DNA of 64,000 nucleotides from Tolypothrix campylonemoides VB511288 (lineage in GTDB: Bacteria; Cyanobacteriota; Cyanobacteriia; Cyanobacteriales; Nostocaceae): positions 594,612-658,611 of the forward strand of contig JXCB02000039.1 in assembly GCA_000828075.3 (NCBI GenBank). Direction: 5' to 3'. The notes below the pieces were generated by a model. That model saw only the letters and a program-made list of their open reading frames with translations. It was not told where the DNA came from and did not search any database. A program made the position numbers and the translations under genes. Below, one piece after another: positions 8,674-17,459 of the stretch (position 1 is the stretch's first letter; each line of letters starts with the position of its first letter).

Positions 8674-9840
8674 TTAAAAAATATCAGCAGGATCAGCAGC
8701 CTGTAGTTTACGTACCGCAATGACTCCCGATATCACGCACATGACGATAGTCGAACCCAGCACTAACACAGCACGATTTAGTGTCATACCAACGGGCAGG
8801 AGTGTTGCAGATTGGACAACGACATAGAATCCTGTGGAAATTAGAAATCCGGGTAGAAAGCCCAGGAATGCCAGAATTAGGGACTCTTGAATAATAACCC
8901 CAATGAGGTAAGAATCACTGTAGCCCATAGCTTTCATCGTGGCATATTCTGGCAAATGTTCTGAGACATCGGAGTAGAGAATTTGGTAAACGATCACCGT
9001 ACCGACAAGGAAGCCAATAACTGCCCCAAATCCAAATATAAAACCAATCGGGCTAGAACCTCCCCAATACTCCTTCTCTTGGTTAGCGAATTGATCCAGT
9101 GTTAGCACTACAACATCATTTGGCAATCTGGCTTGTAGATTTGCCTGCACTTGCTTAATATCAGCGCCAGGTTTCAAGTTAATCAGACCAATGTCAATCT
9201 GGTCAGGTTGACGATTGGGAAACAGACGCAAGAAGGTTGAGTGACTAGTAATTGCATTACCGTCAGCCGCAAAGGATGCACCGAGGCTAAATAGCCCAAC
9301 TACCGAAACCTGGTAGTCATTCACCTGAACTGAGAGCGGATTATAATGCTGGAGGAGGGTAGCAATGTCCCCAAATTCTGGTCGTCCTGTTTGGTCATAC
9401 AGCACCCGATTTAGCATCTTGAGTTTGTTCAGCTGCCCATTTATATCTGGTTGATTCAGGGTAGGCTTGGTAGGGTCAATACCAAAGATCAGAATCGGGC
9501 GATCAACCCGAGTTTGAGGATTGCGCCATTGCCCTCGGTCAAAGTTCAGCCAATTCACAGACTCTACGCCTGCTACTCCGGCTGCCTGATACAATCGATC
9601 TCGGCGGAAGCTTCTATAAGATTGCAGGGATTTAGTCACCTGATTGACGATGAATAGATCCCCCAAAAGCTTGTATTGCAAAGTTGCTGCAGAATCAAAA
9701 AGTGCGTCTAGTAGCCCCAATTGGAAAAACATGAGGATATCTGCGAACGCAATTCCTGCCATGGCAACGGCAAGACGAGTTTTTTCTCGTTTCAGTTGGA
9801 GCCATGCCAGTGGTGTTTTGCGGAGTAGTTTACGAAGCAT
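8674..9840 (-). CDS. devC: DevC-type ABC exporter permease
   Basis: The 388-residue MacB-like permease has an N-terminal membrane anchor (about 20-45), a large periplasmic domain (about 50-265) and three C-terminal membrane segments, ending KLQAADPADIF. DevBCA exporters, with TolC, move heterocyst glycolipids or similar cargo across the envelope, and several paralogues occur per cyanobacterial genome. DevB lies directly upstream on the same strand, 52 bases away. No devA follows; the 3' flank holds two small mobile elements instead. The ATPase must therefore come from elsewhere, or the system is incomplete. Confidence 0.9.
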   Translation of the reverse strand: MLRKLLRKTPLAWLQLKREKTRLAVAMAGIAFADILMFFQLGLLDALFDSAATLQYKLLGDLFIVNQVTKSLQSYRSFRRDRLYQAAGVAGVESVNWLNFDRGQWRNPQTRVDRPILIFGIDPTKPTLNQPDINGQLNKLKMLNRVLYDQTGRPEFGDIATLLQHYNPLSVQVNDYQVSVVGLFSLGASFAADGNAITSHSTFLRLFPNRQPDQIDIGLINLKPGADIKQVQANLQARLPNDVVVLTLDQFANQEKEYWGGSSPIGFIFGFGAVIGFLVGTVIVYQILYSDVSEHLPEYATMKAMGYSDSYLIGVIIQESLILAFLGFLPGFLISTGFYVVVQSATLLPVGMTLNRAVLVLGSTIVMCVISGVIAVRKLQAADPADIF

Positions 9841-9892
9841 AATTTCCCCTCTTTTATCCCAAGCATTCGTTATAAATAAAGTGATGCTAAAC

Positions 9893-11068
9893 TCATAATT
9901 GAATTGCTGCCTGAACTTGTAAGTTGGTCAACCCAGCGACTCGTTTACTATCTTCTGGATTCAGGCGAATTCTGACTTCAACAACTCTGCGATCAAGATT
10001 TTCTCCTGGCTGATTGCTGAAGACTTTTTGCCTGGTTACCTGTAGTCCAATCAGGCGCACAGTTCCGTGCAGTTCTCCAGGGAATGATTCACTAGTGATA
10101 ACTGCCTGTTGACCTACACGAATTTTGTCAATGTCAGTCTGATAGACTTCTGCAACAACTTCCATCTGGCTAGTTTGTCCCAAGTCTACAATGCCGTTAT
10201 CGCCAATTGCTTCCCCGGGTTTAGTGTAAATTTCTAGAATTTGACCTGCTATCGGTGCTCGGATGTACGCCTGATTGAGCTCAGCTGCTGCCCGTTTGGC
10301 AGATGCGATCGCCTGATCTACTTCGTTTTGTGCTACCTCCACATCAACAGGACGTACTTCGGCAATCCGGTCTAAGGTAGCTTTGGCTTCGTTGATTTGT
10401 GCCCGTAGTGTGTCTGCTGTACGATTTCGATTGGCTGTGTCTTCTTTAAGCTGTGCCCGAGCCGTTTCTAGGGTAAGTCGTCTCTGGTCGAATTGAGAAG
10501 CAGAGACTGCTCCTTGCTGATAAAGCGCGAGATAGCGCTTATACTCAAGAGTAGCATTGTTCACCTCTGACTGCCGACGGGCGATGGTCGCAGCTTTGGA
10601 AGCAATCTCACCCTGCAATTCAGCCTGTAATCGAGCAATTTGTGCTTTCTGCGCAGTAATCTCGCCAGACTTTGCTCCAGCCTTTACTTGTGCCAGCTTT
10701 GATTGCGCTACTTTCACCTCTTCTTGGGCTTCAAGCAGGGCATCTTGGAGGCGATCGCGGCTAGCCAAAATTGCAATTTCCTGACCCGCTTTTACAGAAT
10801 CACCCCGTTTGACAGGCAGTTGAGCAACACGGTCATTATTCAAGGTACTTGGCGCAGACACTTTGATAACCTCTGATACAGGTTCCAGTCGCCCCAGAGC
10901 TGTAATTTGCTGGATGGCTGGAGCAGTTCTTGTGGATTGAGATGGTTTACTCGTCTGCCCAAACTGAGAGATACTGTAGTAAATCGCTACACCTGTGATT
11001 GCACTACCAGCCAGAATTAGACCGAGCATCCACCGATTTAAAGACTTTGACAAGATTTGCCAGTTCAT
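9893..11068 (-). CDS. devB: DevB-type HlyD/MFP membrane fusion protein
   Basis: The 391-residue periplasmic adaptor has one N-terminal membrane segment (about 14-32, LGLILAGSAITGVAIYYSI). A split lipoyl-like domain (GRLEPVSEVIKVSAP... and AYIRAPIAGQILEIYTKPGE) brackets a long alpha-hairpin coiled coil at about 110-250 rich in Gln, Ala and Glu. A beta-barrel region follows. It would link the DevC permease to an outer-membrane TolC channel. It lies between tetR (29 bases upstream) and devC (52 bases downstream) in one apparent operon. Confidence 0.92.
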   Translation of the reverse strand: MNWQILSKSLNRWMLGLILAGSAITGVAIYYSISQFGQTSKPSQSTRTAPAIQQITALGRLEPVSEVIKVSAPSTLNNDRVAQLPVKRGDSVKAGQEIAILASRDRLQDALLEAQEEVKVAQSKLAQVKAGAKSGEITAQKAQIARLQAELQGEIASKAATIARRQSEVNNATLEYKRYLALYQQGAVSASQFDQRRLTLETARAQLKEDTANRNRTADTLRAQINEAKATLDRIAEVRPVDVEVAQNEVDQAIASAKRAAAELNQAYIRAPIAGQILEIYTKPGEAIGDNGIVDLGQTSQMEVVAEVYQTDIDKIRVGQQAVITSESFPGELHGTVRLIGLQVTRQKVFSNQPGENLDRRVVEVRIRLNPEDSKRVAGLTNLQVQAAIQL

Positions 11069-11097
11069 ATCAACTCCTACTTATAGACCGTTTAATG

Positions 11098-11694
11098 TTA
11101 AATTAATGTTAAATCAGATTTTCCAACTCGTTTTTCTAAGTATGCTGTTAACATCTTTCCAAGTAAAGAAACTTGCTCAGTGAAAGAAATTGATTTATGT
11201 CCCAATAAATGATTCAGGATTATACCCGAGAGTAAGTTGTCGCTAAACTGTATGAGTTCGGGGTCTAAAATACCAAATAATTCAGAAGAAACCTGCCCAT
11301 ATCGTTCACGAGCTCGTTTAATTGCAGGGTTATTATGAAACGCTTCAACGCCATGATGCCGACAAAAATCAATGAAGATGAAAGTCTCCTTGATAATGCT
11401 ATCCGCATTTTCGTCAAGGAACCTCCCCAAAGCTTCCATCAGCTCTTGTTGTGTTCGTGCCCCATCTAGTTCAGTCATAGCCGTCCGGACAGTGTGTTGA
11501 CTTACCTCTTCTACTAGCTGGTCGAACAGAGCTTCTTTTGTGGGGAAGTAGTGATATAATGTCCCGGTAGAAATCCCGATTCCTTGAGCAATTTCGCGCA
11601 TAGTGATGGAGGCATAGCCCTTTTCGGCAAATAGGTAGAAGCACTTGCTGAGCAATTCTTTACGGTACTGATCGTGATCGACAATTTTAGGCAT
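11098..11694 (-). CDS. TetR/AcrR family regulator of the devBC operon
   Basis: The 198-residue protein opens with a basic segment and a TetR helix-turn-helix (about residues 10-55: ...MREIAQGIGISTGTLYHYFPTKEALFDQLV). A variable ligand/dimer domain follows. It is the first gene of the apparent tetR-devB-devC unit, so it probably represses its own operon in response to the exported compound or a related lipid. No clear operator palindrome was found just upstream. TetR regulators ahead of devBC-type genes are common in cyanobacteria. Confidence 0.9.
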   Translation of the reverse strand: MPKIVDHDQYRKELLSKCFYLFAEKGYASITMREIAQGIGISTGTLYHYFPTKEALFDQLVEEVSQHTVRTAMTELDGARTQQELMEALGRFLDENADSIIKETFIFIDFCRHHGVEAFHNNPAIKRARERYGQVSSELFGILDPELIQFSDNLLSGIILNHLLGHKSISFTEQVSLLGKMLTAYLEKRVGKSDLTLI

Positions 11695-11821
11695 AAATAG
11701 GCTTTTGTGTTTTTATATATCGAACAGTTAATATAATTTAGCATAGTTTCTCTAAATTGAACCGCTTGTGTTGCAAAAAATGATAGTAATTTGGTAAAAG
11801 TAGCAATTGTGCGATCGCTTG

Positions 11822-11929
11822 ACTCCTTTGCCCGTCAAGAAGGTACCTGAGCCGGGAACAGCGTCTGCATTGCTCATGGGGGGAGTATTTGGTTCACTCT
11901 ATTTAAACAACGGACGCAGTCAACAGCCA
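11822..11929 (+). pseudogene. PEP-CTERM sorting-signal remnant
   Basis: In one plus-strand frame the text VKKVPEPGTASALLMGGVFG is followed by SLYLNNGR. This is a standard PEP-CTERM tail: VPEP, a hydrophobic segment, then a basic end. Nothing resembling the body of an exported protein precedes it; only 15 bases upstream there is a HIP1 octamer and then unrelated AT-rich DNA. I read it as the 3' scrap of a lost exported-protein gene. Its end overlaps the minus-strand frame at 11903. Confidence 0.5.
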
Positions 11930-12103
11930 GATTGCCATGCCGAGACCAGCTACAGTTATGGTTGCGAGAACCGGATGCTCGCTCTGCTTCACATAGAGGC
12001 TGCCCGAGCGAATCCATCCTTGGTGGGTTCCCCTTTCGTGCATACCATAACCAGCCCGATGTAGATTGATATTCAATCTACTTGTAATTACAAATACAAT
12101 CAA
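11903..12103 (-). CDS. Unrecognised small membrane protein, possibly a fragment
   Basis: The frame has up to 66 residues with a probable TTG start. It has a polar N-terminal part (RAGYGMHERGTHQGWIRSG) and one C-terminal hydrophobic helix (VLATITVAGLGMAIWLL). Composition and codon use look coding. However, there is no good ribosome site, and the start region runs into two adjacent palindromes. It could be the 3' end of a longer lost gene. No function is proposed. Confidence 0.35.
   Translation of the reverse strand: MIVFVITSRLNINLHRAGYGMHERGTHQGWIRSGSLYVKQSEHPVLATITVAGLGMAIWLLTASVV
12061..12093. repeat. Two adjacent perfect palindromes
   Basis: GTAGATTGA-tat-TCAATCTAC at 12061-12081 is followed directly by TTGTAATTACAA at 12082-12093. 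Both are perfect. The arrangement looks operator-like, but no clear gene starts next to it. The rest of the gap to 12281 is AT-rich and apparently empty. Confidence 0.4.
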
Positions 12104-12281
12104 ATTTAATAATCAAATTTATAAGTAGTCAGGGCAAGCTCATCTAAAATTTTGTGTATCTCTAATTCACTAAAAATCCTAAACTCAACCGTATTAGGTT
12201 ATGTGGGATAAGTAAAGACGCGGTATGCCGCGTCTTTATACATCACTCCTCTGCTCTCTTCGCTGACGGTGGGGACTTTGA

Positions 12282-12632
12282 TTAGATTGCCACATTAGAG
12301 TCAATTAACTTGAAGCCCCAAGGTTTTAAAGCCGCGATCGCTATTTCTCTATCTACACCTTCATAAACCTCCCATTCAGAGTGCGGATCTTTAGGATGTC
12401 CCTCGCTCACATGACCTGCAACTTTGATCACCGGAACGCCCACTAAGCGATTGCGCTCTATGCCTTTTGGGAGTGCTAATTGAAGTTTGTGACCTACGAA
12501 CTTCGATGCACTTGAATTAGCTACAGATTCACGGACTAAACAGATATCACCAGCAGTCCCCCAAGTTGTTGGGTAGATGTGGAGGAACGATATATAGCTT
12601 TCTGGTTTGATGGATCTTTTTAGAACTTGCAT
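12282..12632 (-). CDS. Hypothetical protein, 116 residues
   Basis: The frame has an AAGGA sequence about 12 bases before its ATG and ordinary cyanobacterial codon use, so I accept it as a gene. The protein is soluble and mixed alpha/beta in character, with no signal peptide, membrane segment or familiar motif. A conserved-looking stretch is VGVPVIKVAGHVSEGHP. It stands alone between AT-rich gaps. I do not recognise the family. Confidence 0.5.
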   Translation of the reverse strand: MQVLKRSIKPESYISFLHIYPTTWGTAGDICLVRESVANSSASKFVGHKLQLALPKGIERNRLVGVPVIKVAGHVSEGHPKDPHSEWEVYEGVDREIAIAALKPWGFKLIDSNVAI

Positions 12633-13021
12633 TATCTGTAATCCTTACACGTTTGCTAAAAAATCATATGAGTATTTTCTCTCACTGGCTGCAACTGTTT
12701 TAATGAGAGCAACCGCGATGAAAATACAGTTTATCTAAGTGACTGCTGCTATGTACACCTGTTCTTACAATTTTATTATGCGATCGCTCTTACGGTTATG
12801 TGTAGGGGTGACGGTTACCATTTCACCAATAAGTATTAAAATCCTTCTTGGGTAATTGTAGTAATTAGAAATTATTAATTAGTTATTAATGCAGCATTTC
12901 AAATAAGCCTGTGCATAAATGCGATCGCCACTTTCCAATGTTTTACGATAGTTTACGTAAAAATTGTTGTTGTTTGGGCGATCGCCTCGAACAGGCGGGC
13001 GCTCTGCGCCATCGCGATTAT
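12633..13021. other. AT-rich gap with HIP1 sites
   Basis: About 390 bases lie between the 116-residue gene and the catalase 3' end. They hold three GCGATCGC octamers or near copies (around 12780, 12920 and 12977) and a short GCG-rich palindrome near 12995. No ORF, terminator with T-run or RNA gene is seen. Confidence 0.4.
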
Positions 13022-14518
13022 TTAGGCTGTTACAGGTTGAGGATTGTTCTGTTGGTTCTGTTGCAATATGGTGGGGTCAATTTCAATGTTCAACGCTACA
13101 GCAACGCGCCGACCGTAATCCATATCAGCCCGGAAAAAGTGGCATAGTTGCCGCATTTGGATATCTTGCCGTGCTCCACTCAACGCTCCTGCGATCGCTT
13201 GCGCTGTACGATTCTTCTCATCTTCAGAGAAGATCCGCCAGAGATTGCCTGCCTGGGTATAGTCATCCTGATTGCGAGAGTCATAGCGATCAGCAACTAC
13301 ATCACCAAGAGACAGCCCAGGCTCGCGGTATTGCGGCGCTTCTTTCGGAGTGCTACTGTCGCTGTTGGGATAATAATTGGGGCTGCTGCCGCCGTAACCT
13401 GTAGACATGGCACCATCCCGCTGGTAGTGCATCACCGGACAGCGAGGCTGGTTGACTGGCAACTGCTGGTAGTTTGTGCCGATGCGGTAACGCTGAGCAT
13501 CAGGATAAGACATCAGTCGCGCCTGTAACACTTTGTCAGGGCTAGGACCAATTCCGGGTACAAATACTGAGGGACTAAACGCAGCTTGTTCTACTTCGGC
13601 AAAATAGTTTTCGGGATTGCGGTTTAGCTCCAGAACACCAATCTCCATGAGCGGATACTCGCTGTGGGGCCATACCTTAGTGAGGTCGAACGGGTTCCAC
13701 TGGAAGGTCTTCGCTTGTTCCTCGGTCATCACCTGAACTTTGACTGCCCAACTTGGATACTCGCCCCGTTGAATCGCGTCGAACAGATCCCGCTGGTGCG
13801 ATTCGCGGTCAATACCGATGAGATTGGCAGACTCTTCTCCGGTGAGATTCTTAATGCCCTGACGGGTCTTGAAATGAAACTTGCACCAGAACCGCTCACC
13901 TGCTGCATTCACAAACGAAAAGGTGTGGCTACCATAGCCATTCATGTGGCGGTAACTGGCGGGCAGACCGCGATCGCTAAACAAAATAGTGACCTGGTGC
14001 AGCGACTCCGGGTTCAGTGACCAAAAATCCCACTGCATATTAGCATCCCGCAGATTAGTTTGGGGATGGCGCTTTTGTGTATGAATAAAATTAGCAAACT
14101 TATACGGATCGCGGATGAAAAAGACAGGTGTGTTGTTGCCCACCAAATCCCAGTTACCTTCTTCAGTGTAAAATTTGACAGCAAAGCCGCGTACATCGCG
14201 CTCAGCATCGGCGGCACCTTTTTCTCCAGCGACAGTAGAAAAACGCAAAAATACCTCTGTTTGCTTGCCTACTTCTGAGAGAAACTTCGCTTTGGTATAT
14301 TCAGGAATAGCACGAGTGACGGTAAATGTTCCATATGCACCAGAACCTTTAGCATGAACAACTCGTTCTGGAATCCGCTCTCTATTGAAGTGCTGCATCT
14401 GTTCCAAAAGCTGCACATCCTGCATCAAAACCGGACCACGCGGACCAGCCGTGATTGAGTTCTGATTATCAAAAATCGGACAACCTGTTGCCGTCGTTAA
14501 CTTCTTGTCTTCACTCAT
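13022..14518 (-). CDS. katA: Heme catalase (clade of small-subunit KatA type)
   Basis: Counted from the ATG at 14518 the protein has 498 residues, the usual small-subunit catalase length. A further in-frame start 12 codons upstream is less likely. It carries the distal His block ([20 protein letters not shown]), the Asn in [15 protein letters not shown] and the proximal heme Tyr in [14 protein letters not shown]. It breaks hydrogen peroxide down in the cytoplasm. The gene stands alone with about 1.1 kb of repeat-rich DNA upstream. No regulator lies adjacent. Monofunctional catalases are patchily distributed in cyanobacteria. Confidence 0.96.
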   Translation of the reverse strand: MSEDKKLTTATGCPIFDNQNSITAGPRGPVLMQDVQLLEQMQHFNRERIPERVVHAKGSGAYGTFTVTRAIPEYTKAKFLSEVGKQTEVFLRFSTVAGEKGAADAERDVRGFAVKFYTEEGNWDLVGNNTPVFFIRDPYKFANFIHTQKRHPQTNLRDANMQWDFWSLNPESLHQVTILFSDRGLPASYRHMNGYGSHTFSFVNAAGERFWCKFHFKTRQGIKNLTGEESANLIGIDRESHQRDLFDAIQRGEYPSWAVKVQVMTEEQAKTFQWNPFDLTKVWPHSEYPLMEIGVLELNRNPENYFAEVEQAAFSPSVFVPGIGPSPDKVLQARLMSYPDAQRYRIGTNYQQLPVNQPRCPVMHYQRDGAMSTGYGGSSPNYYPNSDSSTPKEAPQYREPGLSLGDVVADRYDSRNQDDYTQAGNLWRIFSEDEKNRTAQAIAGALSGARQDIQMRQLCHFFRADMDYGRRVAVALNIEIDPTILQQNQQNNPQPVTA

Positions 14519-15058
14519 GCCGACAATGATTCCTTTGATTGAGGTTACGAACACTCATACCAATGATGAGATGTATTAATCGTAGTCGTAATGACTATGA
14601 CTTGGCTACTAAGTTTTAGATTTTTTTAAAATTTGAACGGTTCTGAGATAAGTGACGATTTGCACCACTTGTAAAGTGGCGATGGTGCGGAACATTCGCT
14701 GGGGCGCGTTTGCGTAAGCGCAATGTACTCCAAGTCACGCTGCATGGCGATTGCGCAAAGAGCAGTGCGAGAGGCGATCGCCCAAAGGACAGTGGCAAAA
14801 CCAATCGCAACCTGCCAGAAAATAAAAAGCTAAGGTACAGCACCGCAGATACCTCAGTGCAACAGTTATATGATGTCCGGCAAATGACCCAAAATAAAAC
14901 TTGTATGCAGTAAGGACAAGAGTCCTTGTTTTAGTGGAAGAGGACTCTTGTTCTCACTACACATTTAGTAAGGTTATTTAATCGGACATGATTATGATAT
15001 CAGTACAAGAAAAATCCCCGCCAACCCCTCGATGCATTGGGGAGCTACATTCCCCCCT
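14519..15058. other. Gap upstream of catalase with a double hairpin
   Basis: No convincing gene occurs here. ACAAGAGTCC (14916-14925) pairs perfectly with GGACTCTTGT (14942-14951). The left arm also forms its own small hairpin (AAGGAC-aaga-GTCCTT), so two alternative structures compete. Several short GCG-rich palindromes occur around 14700-14790. Confidence 0.4.
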
Positions 15059-15231
15059 TAAAAAGGCTACCGCGTACACACATCTCACTTCTTACCTCAC
15101 CCTCGCTTTAGGGTGCGCTAAAATCTTTCCCTCTCCAAAGCATTGGAGAGGGATGCCCGATAGGGCAGGGTGAGGTTCCTTTGGAAATTTTAAGCCATGC
15201 GATCACTTGTGTGTACACCGTAGCCTTTTTA
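15059..15231. mobile_element. Foldback element with 23-bp inverted ends
   Basis: TAAAAAGGCTACCGCGTACA (15059 onward, ending at 15081) is mirrored at 15209-15231 with only two mismatches over 23 positions. The inside holds a further CCCTCTCCAA/TTGGAGAGGG hairpin. The 173-bp unit has no ORF and looks like a non-autonomous element. Confidence 0.6.
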
Positions 15232-15638
15232 ACGGGAGTTATATCAGGTTCGGTTGATTACTTATCATTCGTGAAGAACCCCACCCCGCCAAAGCTGCGC
15301 TTAGGCTCCCCTCCCCGCAAGCGGTGAGACCAGTGCTGCAGGAGGGTTTCCCGCTCTCACGGCAACTGGCGTTCGTCGTTCGGCGTTCGCGTAGCGTGCG
15401 CTCTGCGCTCAGCCGTGGCGTCAGCCATAGACGTGCCGAAGGCATACCCGGAGGGGGAGGGGATAAAGGGGTGGGGTGCACTCAACGTGGAAATCATAAC
15501 TAATTAGCCGAACATGATATTAGGGGGGATCTAGCCTTAAGTGAACAGTATTACCTAAATGCCGATTCAGAAGGCTTTGCGATAAATGCTTTCCCTGTCC
15601 TTCGGCTTCGTGTTCTTGGAGGACTTGAGAGAACTTTC
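15232..15638. repeat. Mosaic of GC-rich palindromes
   Basis: Between 15270 and 15480 there is a patchwork of short inverted repeats. Examples are CCCCACCCC against GGGGTGGGG, CTCCCC against GGGGAG, and GCGTAGCGTGCGC-type units. Closely similar GCGTAGCGTG units occur near 8230, 19630 and 36170. No ORF is supported. These are dispersed cyanobacterial repeats, not a gene. Confidence 0.55.
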
Positions 15639-16778
15639 TTATTTAATCGCCAATGGTTTTTGACCTTTTCTAAGAAAGCAAACAGCAGTACCAAACACTA
15701 ACATCCCCAGTATAGAAGTAGATTCTGGAATCGTTTTTAGAGTTTGGTCTGTACCTTGCCGCACTTTAAGATTTTGCAATTTCGCACTTGGCGAGTTTGT
15801 CGTTGACCGTAATTGAATAGGTATAGCAGAGGGGATTTTACCAGCAATTGCATCATCAATAAATGGGGCATAATTAGACACCCGTGTTGTTGCTGTAAAT
15901 TCACCAAAACTGCTGTTGGTTGTCTTATCCAAATCTGTGTGGACTCCGTTTGGGAAAAGAAATGAATCGCTAAAGCTGTAGGAAGCAATACCAGCAACCA
16001 AATCATTAATAAATGCAGGTCCACCTGAATCACCGCCAGTTATATTGCCTTCATGGGTTCCCAAGCCTAAATCGTTCATACCAAAGTGAGTGCCAAAAGC
16101 ATCATTCACAGATAAGCCACTATCAAAATCAAACAACAATTGACTTCCAGGGATGATGCCTGTAAATCCAGGAATTTGCTGCTGAAACAGTGAACTAGTA
16201 ATATCAGCCAAGGCATCAAACTTATTTATTGCAGAGTAACCTAGATGGGAAAGATTACTCTGAGTATTTTCCCCTAGGATACCGCTACCAATGTAGCCGT
16301 ATCCTACTTGCGTGAAAATTTTACCGACTTCATCTTGAGCACGATAAATGTCATATTGTTGAGCTTGGCTAGGCGCTGGCGTACTTAGTCGCAAAACAGC
16401 AATGTCGTTACCTTTGTAAAAAATGCTATCGTACCCAGGATGCACAAAAAAGTCAACAACGGGCCTTGAGACTGAACCTGTAGGCAATTTGAAAGTTACA
16501 TTTGTTTTATTCAAAATCCTAGTATCAAATTTACCATTTTTGTCCGTAATGCAGTGGGCTGCTGTGAGAATATGTAAACCCCCTTTTAACAAGGAACCAG
16601 TGCAGAGATCAATAGAACTATTTATTGATACAACACCACTAAATTTTCCAGGAGCAACCTGGTAATTTTGCGGATCACCAGCAGTAACTATTGCCTCTGC
16701 TAATTCTGCTGTTCCCAAAGTAGAAAGCACCGCCCCAACTACGGCTATTGATTGATGTTTCAAACTTGCCATGCACAT
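15639..16778 (-). CDS. Secreted trypsin-like serine protease with PEP-CTERM-like tail
   Basis: The 379-residue protein has an N-terminal signal peptide (about 1-30) and a chymotrypsin-fold domain with a visible triad: His75 in LTAAHC, Asp125 in NDIAVLRL, Ser251 in GGDSGGP. The C-terminus reads IPESTSILGMLVFGTAVCFL followed by RK. This is a PEP-CTERM-like tail in which the usual PEP reads PES. It should be exported and then processed or anchored at the cell surface. No partner gene is adjacent. A second ATG two codons in is equally possible as the start. Confidence 0.88.
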   Translation of the reverse strand: MCMASLKHQSIAVVGAVLSTLGTAELAEAIVTAGDPQNYQVAPGKFSGVVSINSSIDLCTGSLLKGGLHILTAAHCITDKNGKFDTRILNKTNVTFKLPTGSVSRPVVDFFVHPGYDSIFYKGNDIAVLRLSTPAPSQAQQYDIYRAQDEVGKIFTQVGYGYIGSGILGENTQSNLSHLGYSAINKFDALADITSSLFQQQIPGFTGIIPGSQLLFDFDSGLSVNDAFGTHFGMNDLGLGTHEGNITGGDSGGPAFINDLVAGIASYSFSDSFLFPNGVHTDLDKTTNSSFGEFTATTRVSNYAPFIDDAIAGKIPSAIPIQLRSTTNSPSAKLQNLKVRQGTDQTLKTIPESTSILGMLVFGTAVCFLRKGQKPLAIK

Positions 16779-17063
16779 CTACCTCATCGTTTGGTTTGGT
16801 TGTTTTGGGTTTGTAGTGTCGCAAATCGCGAAACTACAAATCTATAAGGGTAACTTCCACCCAAAACCGGAAAATTCTCCAAAATTTACCATAATTTTTT
16901 TTACCCACATATTACTATTATGTTGCTCGCAACAAGTCATCATACCTAAGTAGTGTATTTTTAATCACTGTTATTTATGATAATAACAAGAAAGGATATT
17001 TGTTTTTATCGTTACTTTGGCATACAAAGAAAGAAAAGGAACTTTATAGACAAGAGGTGGATT

Positions 17064-17312
17064 ATGCAACAGCAGATAGACAAACATACCTTTCTCTATC
17101 AAAAGCGAAGTTACCACGGTCAGTTCACGCCAGAGGCTCTGGTATTCAACGCTAACTTACAAGAATTTGCAACACGAGTTGGCTACATTTGCAACTTACA
17201 GACTCTGGGAAAGCTCTCCCCAGAAGACGCTTACCAGCAAATTAACGCACTCTGGGAACAGTTAACACACAGCTATGCTGCACTGGGGATTGATTCCAAC
17301 ACAGAAAATTAG
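17064..17312 (+). CDS. DUF7219-type small cyanobacterial protein
   Basis: I start the gene at ATG 17064, which has AGAGGTGG before it, and not at the upstream 16977 codon; this gives 82 residues. The block FNANLQEFATRVGYICNLQT followed by GKLSPEDAYQQINALWEQL is the conserved core of a small soluble protein family found across cyanobacteria (DUF7219, from memory). It is largely helical and has no known function. It is monocistronic here. Confidence 0.75.
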   Translation: MQQQIDKHTFLYQKRSYHGQFTPEALVFNANLQEFATRVGYICNLQTLGKLSPEDAYQQINALWEQLTHSYAALGIDSNTEN

Positions 17313-17459
17313 GGTTCTCTGGGGATTCAAATTGGTCCCGAACAGAAAACCCTGGAATATGAGTGGAAAATTGTCTATATGTAGCTCTAAGTGTTTATGC
17401 TGGCATATCGCTAAATAAGATATGAATTAATGCACCCTAATTAAATAATGTAGTTCTCA

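Noticed and set aside
13148..14357. Several plus-strand frames opposite the catalase gene
   Set aside because: They are shadows of a strongly conserved catalase; no domain or start signal supports them.
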